Shown here in pieces: positions 7,255-10,561 of a stretch of DNA of 10,561 bases (its first letter is position 1; each line of letters starts with the position of its first letter). The DNA is from Comamonadaceae bacterium (lineage in GTDB: Bacteria > Pseudomonadota > Gammaproteobacteria > Burkholderiales > Burkholderiaceae_C), in assembly GCA_947454695.1 (NCBI GenBank), contig CANGMW010000067.1:1-10561 (forward strand), given 5' to 3'. Under the pieces are notes generated by a model. The model saw nothing but the letters and a program-made list of their open reading frames with translations. It searched no databases and was not told the DNA's origin. Position numbers and translations under genes: made by a program.

Positions 7255-8712
7255 TTAAGGCCGCAGCGTTCGCGCCAGTTCGCCGGCGACCAAGGCGCGG
7301 TCTGCCGGCCACTGATCCGCAGCGTGGCCATGCCACCACACGGCCGCATGCGCGGCAGCCACCGGGCTCTGGCCTTGGGCGAGCATTGCGCCCAACATGC
7401 CCGCCAGCACATCGCCGGTGCCTGCGGTTGCAAGCCGCGCATTCCCAGTAGGGTTGATAGCGGTTAGCGCTGCATTTGACGCGACCACCGTGCCCGAACC
7501 CTTGAGCACCACCGTGCATCCCAGGGACTGCGCCAAAGTCTGCGCTGCAGCCAGCCGGTCGTTTTGAACCTGTGCCACCGGGCAGTCGAGCAGCCGGGCC
7601 GCTTCCAGCGGATGCGGGGTGAGTACGGTGGCGCGCGCGCGGTGCTGCCGCGCCGTGAGCAGCTGGCGCAAGTGCCCATCGCCGGCCACTGCATTCAAGG
7701 CATCTGCATCCAATACCAAGCGGGGTGATTGCGAGAGCAATCTGGGCAAGCGCGCCGTGACGGCTTCTCCACCGCCACAGCCGCACACCACCGTCATGCC
7801 GCTCACATCCAGTGCGTCGGCGTCGCGCACCATCAGCTCGGGCTGAAGAGCGTCCGCGCCGTACTGGCTATCGTCGAGCAAGCACACATAGACCTTGCCC
7901 GCACCCTGATGAAGCGCCGCCGAAGCGGCCAACCAAGCAGCCCCCGTCATGCCAGGGGCACCACCGACCACTACGACGTTGCCAAAGCTGCCTTTGTGGC
8001 TGTCATGCGAGCGACGAAGGGGTTCTGGGCGACCCAGCAGGACCATCTGGGGTGAGTCGTGACGCAGGGGACCCGCGCCTAAGTCGTCCAGCCACACCTG
8101 CCCGGCCATGTCGCGCCCCTGTGCGGTGAAAAGTCCGGGCTTCAAGGTCAGCAGACTCAAGGTATGGTCGGCGCGCACACACTGCGAGGGCAAGGTCGAC
8201 GACGCGCAGCCGGTGTCGGCATTCAAGCCTGTGGGCAAGTCCAATGACAGCACCGTTCCCTGGAACGCATTGATCTGGGTGACCCACTGCGCCATGCGGC
8301 CTTCGATGGCGCGCGCGCTGCCAAGCCCCAGCAAAGCATCAATGCAAGTGTGGGCGTTAGGGGGCGGGGCATCGGCAAATTGAACGCCCATGTCTTGCGC
8401 GGCACGCAGCGAGGCGTGGGCGTCCGGGGGTAAATTCTCTGCAGCGCCTAAAAGCGTGACCACCGGGGTCTTGCCCCATTGACGAAGGTAAACGGCCGCT
8501 TGCAGACCATCGCCGCCGTTATTGCCGGGACCACAGGCAATCCAAAAAATTTGGGCATGGGGGGCGAGCGCCAGGGCCAGGCGGGCACTGGCCAGGCCGG
8601 CGCGTTGCATCAGGGTGTGCGCCGGCAGCTTGGCCGCCAACGCCACCTCCATGGCACGGGTGGCTTGCACGCCATGCAGGGGCTGCGAAACGTCAGAGTC
8701 GATGCGCAGCAT
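7255..8712 (-). CDS. nnr: Bifunctional NAD(P)H-hydrate epimerase / ADP-dependent NAD(P)H-hydrate dehydratase
   Basis: This enzyme repairs NADHX and NADPHX, hydrated damage products of the reduced cofactors: one domain interconverts the R and S epimers, and the other dehydrates the S form using ADP (known for E. coli Nnr/YjeF). The 485-residue product has the YjeF_N domain (about 1-215, with GPGNNGGDG at 61-69, CIDALLGLG at 123-131 and SLDLPTGLNADTG at 156-168). The ribokinase-like YjeF_C domain (about 225-485) has HKGSFGNVVVVGG at 239-251, LTPHPLEAARLL at 364-375 and the catalytic-loop motif ATAGTGDVLAGM at 428-439. Both halves look intact. ATG 8712 lies six bases past the dadA stop with no obvious Shine-Dalgarno, which suggests translational coupling to dadA. 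The gene converges on the SDR gene, with seven bases between the two stop codons. Confidence 0.95.
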   Translation of the reverse strand: MLRIDSDVSQPLHGVQATRAMEVALAAKLPAHTLMQRAGLASARLALALAPHAQIFWIACGPGNNGGDGLQAAVYLRQWGKTPVVTLLGAAENLPPDAHASLRAAQDMGVQFADAPPPNAHTCIDALLGLGSARAIEGRMAQWVTQINAFQGTVLSLDLPTGLNADTGCASSTLPSQCVRADHTLSLLTLKPGLFTAQGRDMAGQVWLDDLGAGPLRHDSPQMVLLGRPEPLRRSHDSHKGSFGNVVVVGGAPGMTGAAWLAASAALHQGAGKVYVCLLDDSQYGADALQPELMVRDADALDVSGMTVVCGCGGGEAVTARLPRLLSQSPRLVLDADALNAVAGDGHLRQLLTARQHRARATVLTPHPLEAARLLDCPVAQVQNDRLAAAQTLAQSLGCTVVLKGSGTVVASNAALTAINPTGNARLATAGTGDVLAGMLGAMLAQGQSPVAAAHAAVWWHGHAADQWPADRALVAGELARTLRP

Positions 8713-8718
8713 AGGGGC

Positions 8719-9975
8719 TCAGGATGTAAAGCGCTCGATCCCCAGACCGTCCAGATCGACGTCGGGACTTCGCTGCGCGATGAGGTCGGCTAACACTTTG
8801 GCCGAGCCGCAGCTCATGGCCCAGCCGCTGGCACCATGCCCGATGTTGAGCCACACCTTGTCGATGCCGCTGGCGCCCAGCAGCGGCGGGCCATCGGGCA
8901 ACATCGGACGACTGCCTTTCCAGACCTGCACGCCGCTGGACATGAGTCCCGCCGCAGGAAACCAGTCTTGCAAGACTTTGTAGAGGGTTTGGATGGCGGC
9001 CTGGTTGTGTTTTTCGGCAGAGCCACCGATTTCCGCCAGTCCTGCCACGCGCACGCGCTTGCCCAGGCGGCTGATCGCCACTTTGTAGTGTTCGTCCATT
9101 ACCGAACTGCGCGGTGCGTTAACCGACTCGCGCACGGTGGCGCTGACCGAGTAACCATGGATGGCCGCCATGGGAATTTTCAAACCCAGGGGGCGCATCA
9201 AGCGGGTGGACTCCACGCCCGCACACACCACCGCCGCTTCAAACACGGGGGCTTCATCTGCATTTGCCAATTGGATAGCAACGCCCGCGCCCGAGGGGGT
9301 GATGCCCGACACAGCGGTGTTGAAGACAAAGTCCACGCCCTGTTGCACGGCAATGTTTTTCAGCAGCAAAGCGAATTGACGGCAGTTGCCCACTTCGTCA
9401 CCCGGCACATGGATAGCGCTGTGAAACGCGGTGTCCGGATTGAGGGCCAATTCTATGGCGCGGGCTTCTTCTGGATTGAGTTCGCTAAAGCCCATGCCTG
9501 TGTCACGCATCACCTGCAGGCTGGCTTGAATCATGGCGTGGTCGCGCTCGGTGCGCAGCAAAATCAAGTGGCCTTCGCTGCGGTCATAGTCCAGCTCTAA
9601 ATCGGCGCTTAATTTGCGCAGGCGCTGTCTGCTGTACTCGGTGAGGCGCTGCATGCGCAGCCGGTTAGTTGCGTAGTGGCTGGCCTTGCTGGCGCGCAAA
9701 CACTTCCACATCCAAGCCATGTTGGCGCGAGACAGCGGTAAGCTCATTCGCACCGGCGTGTGCTTTCGCAACAAGTGACGGATGATGTGGGATGGCATGC
9801 CCGGGATTGCCCAGGGAGCGGCGTAGCCTGGGGCAACGACCCCGGCGTTGGCAAAGCTGGCTTCTTCAGCTGCGGCCAATCGCCGATCAAAGACGGTGAC
9901 CTCGTGGCCGTCCATGGCCAGTTCATACGCGGTGGTGACGCCGATGATGCCGGCGCCAATGACTGCAATTTTCAT
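8719..9975 (-). CDS. dadA: D-amino acid dehydrogenase (DadA type, FAD-dependent)
   Basis: DadA oxidises D-amino acids to 2-oxo acids and ammonia and passes electrons to the respiratory chain at the inner membrane (family knowledge). The 418-residue product begins with the FAD-binding Rossmann motif GAGIIG (residues 7-12) and an Asp ending strand two (VFDRR). Family signatures follow: EASFANAGVVAPGYAAPWA from 38, IHGYSVSA at 272-279, WKGSRPMLPDGPP at 352-364 and the C-terminal flavin-contacting GHGASGWAMSCGSA at 379-392. The last is GHGTLGW in E. coli-type DadA, so a Ser replaces Leu here. Length is close to the usual 415-435. ATG 9975 is the only good start because the Rossmann fold begins at once, yet no Shine-Dalgarno is visible. 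No alanine racemase gene (dadX) is adjacent. An amidase gene lies 52 bases upstream and nnr six bases downstream. Other DAO-family D-amino acid oxidases are a less likely reading. Confidence 0.9.
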   Translation of the reverse strand: MKIAVIGAGIIGVTTAYELAMDGHEVTVFDRRLAAAEEASFANAGVVAPGYAAPWAIPGMPSHIIRHLLRKHTPVRMSLPLSRANMAWMWKCLRASKASHYATNRLRMQRLTEYSRQRLRKLSADLELDYDRSEGHLILLRTERDHAMIQASLQVMRDTGMGFSELNPEEARAIELALNPDTAFHSAIHVPGDEVGNCRQFALLLKNIAVQQGVDFVFNTAVSGITPSGAGVAIQLANADEAPVFEAAVVCAGVESTRLMRPLGLKIPMAAIHGYSVSATVRESVNAPRSSVMDEHYKVAISRLGKRVRVAGLAEIGGSAEKHNQAAIQTLYKVLQDWFPAAGLMSSGVQVWKGSRPMLPDGPPLLGASGIDKVWLNIGHGASGWAMSCGSAKVLADLIAQRSPDVDLDGLGIERFTS

Positions 9976-10001
9976 GTGAGAAGGTGTCGGTAAAGGTAAG
10001 T

Positions 10002-10013
10002 TGCAGTGCTGCA
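10002..10013. repeat. Inverted repeat between amidase and dadA genes
   Basis: TGCAG-TG-CTGCA is a perfect 5-bp dyad in the 52-base gap upstream of dadA. Extended one base to the left, it shares the 9-mer TTGCAGTGC with the candidate PhaR operator at 1931-1939. It could be a regulator site or chance. No T-tract follows on either strand, so it is not a terminator. Confidence 0.3.
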
Positions 10014-10027
10014 GTATCGGCGAGAAA

Positions 10028-10561
10028 TCACCGAAGACTCAAAATGTTTTCAATGGCGGTGGCAATGCTCAAGACGGTGTCGTCATGCATCGCGCCGTGC
10101 CAGACCATCAAGCCCACGGGCGCCTTGCCTTTTTCTTGGCAGGGGATGGAGATGGCGCAGCCGTCCAGCATATTGATCACGCTGGGGTTGCGCAGCAGCA
10201 GGGCGTTGACTTTGAAGAAGGCGTCGTCGCGTTCCTGGCCGGGCGCGACATCGGCCATCGGTGGCGCCACGATCGGCACCGTGGGGGACAGCACGGCGTC
10301 ATAGTCTTGCAGCGCGGTGTGCATGCGGGCGATCCAGTCGCGCCGGGCTTGCAGCAGTTGCAGGTAGCTGCTGGCACGCGTGGTCGAGCCCAGCATGATG
10401 CGGGCCAGCACGCGCGGGTCGTACTGATCGGTGCTTCCTTGCAGCAGTGACTCATGCCAAGCGTAGCTCTCCACGGGCGACAGGCTGGCCTGGGTTTGCA
10501 TGCCGGCGAGTTCGGCTGTTTCTCTCAAAGGCAATTCATCCACCTGCGCGCCGGCCAGACG
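10028..10561 (-). CDS. Amidase-signature family enzyme, C-terminal part (5' end outside window)
   Basis: The frame is open from the right window edge to the stop at 10028-10030, giving 177 residues. The sequence matches the C-terminal region of amidase-signature hydrolases: AWHESLL with YDPRVLARI, a segment DAVLSPTVPIVAPP, and the closing INMLDGCAISIPCQ, PVGLMVWHG and an amphipathic last helix DDTVLSIATAIENIL. Such enzymes hydrolyse amides to acid and ammonia with a Ser-cisSer-Lys triad, which lies in the N-terminal half and is not visible here. Substrate therefore cannot be assigned. GatA (the tRNA amidotransferase subunit) is related but is normally found with gatB and gatC. The LDGCAISIPC wording resembles stand-alone amidases. 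Being first in the apparent amidase-dadA-nnr unit, it could supply an amino acid to DadA (inference). Confidence 0.85.
   Translation of the reverse strand, partial: RLAGAQVDELPLRETAELAGMQTQASLSPVESYAWHESLLQGSTDQYDPRVLARIMLGSTTRASSYLQLLQARRDWIARMHTALQDYDAVLSPTVPIVAPPMADVAPGQERDDAFFKVNALLLRNPSVINMLDGCAISIPCQEKGKAPVGLMVWHGAMHDDTVLSIATAIENILSLR

Noticed and set aside
8836..9600. Open frame of 254 codons on the + strand
   Set aside because: It is antisense to dadA, which has full family motifs. The translation shows no domain.

Overview
The window looks like chromosomal DNA of a betaproteobacterium, most likely Burkholderiales and probably Comamonadaceae. This rests on the high-GC, densely packed coding, the poly(hydroxyalkanoate) regulator PhaR placed next to rimO, and an RNase R of the type that lacks the usual N-terminal helix-turn-helix. 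The family assignment comes from remembered protein patterns, not from a search.

Left part, + strand (1-1865): two overlapping genes for secreted or membrane-anchored c-type cytochromes. The first is the C-terminal part of a dihaem, cytochrome c4-like protein cut by the window edge. The second is a membrane-anchored trihaem cytochrome of the kind that takes electrons from periplasmic dehydrogenases. Their dehydrogenase partner is probably just left of the window.

Centre, + strand (1981-6459): phaR (repressor of PHA granule genes, with a palindromic candidate operator just upstream), rimO (methylthiotransferase for ribosomal protein S12) and rnr (RNase R). Between rimO and rnr, on the opposite strand, sits a tRNA-Leu(CAG) gene with encoded CCA, its own rho-independent terminator and a plausible promoter. 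That promoter lies across the leader of rnr. RNase R seems to start at a non-ATG codon (TTG 4183) and lacks about 80 N-terminal residues relative to the E. coli enzyme. A classical short-chain dehydrogenase/reductase (6492-7247) follows in the same direction.

Right part, - strand (7255-10561): read from the right edge inward, an amidase-signature enzyme (C-terminal part only), a DadA-type D-amino acid dehydrogenase, and a bifunctional NAD(P)HX epimerase/dehydratase (Nnr). DadA and Nnr are 6 nt apart, and the amidase ends 52 nt before dadA, so the three are probably one transcription unit. It converges on the SDR gene with 7 nt between stop codons. The amidase and DadA could act in sequence on an amide of a D-amino acid (inference). 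Nnr repairs damaged NADH/NADPH and need not share a pathway with them.

I see no CRISPR array, insertion sequence, prophage, toxin-antitoxin pair or other defence-type system. Most of the window is ordinary housekeeping and metabolic DNA. The points most worth checking are the tRNA-Leu/rnr divergent overlap with the unusual rnr start, and the PhaR operator candidate.
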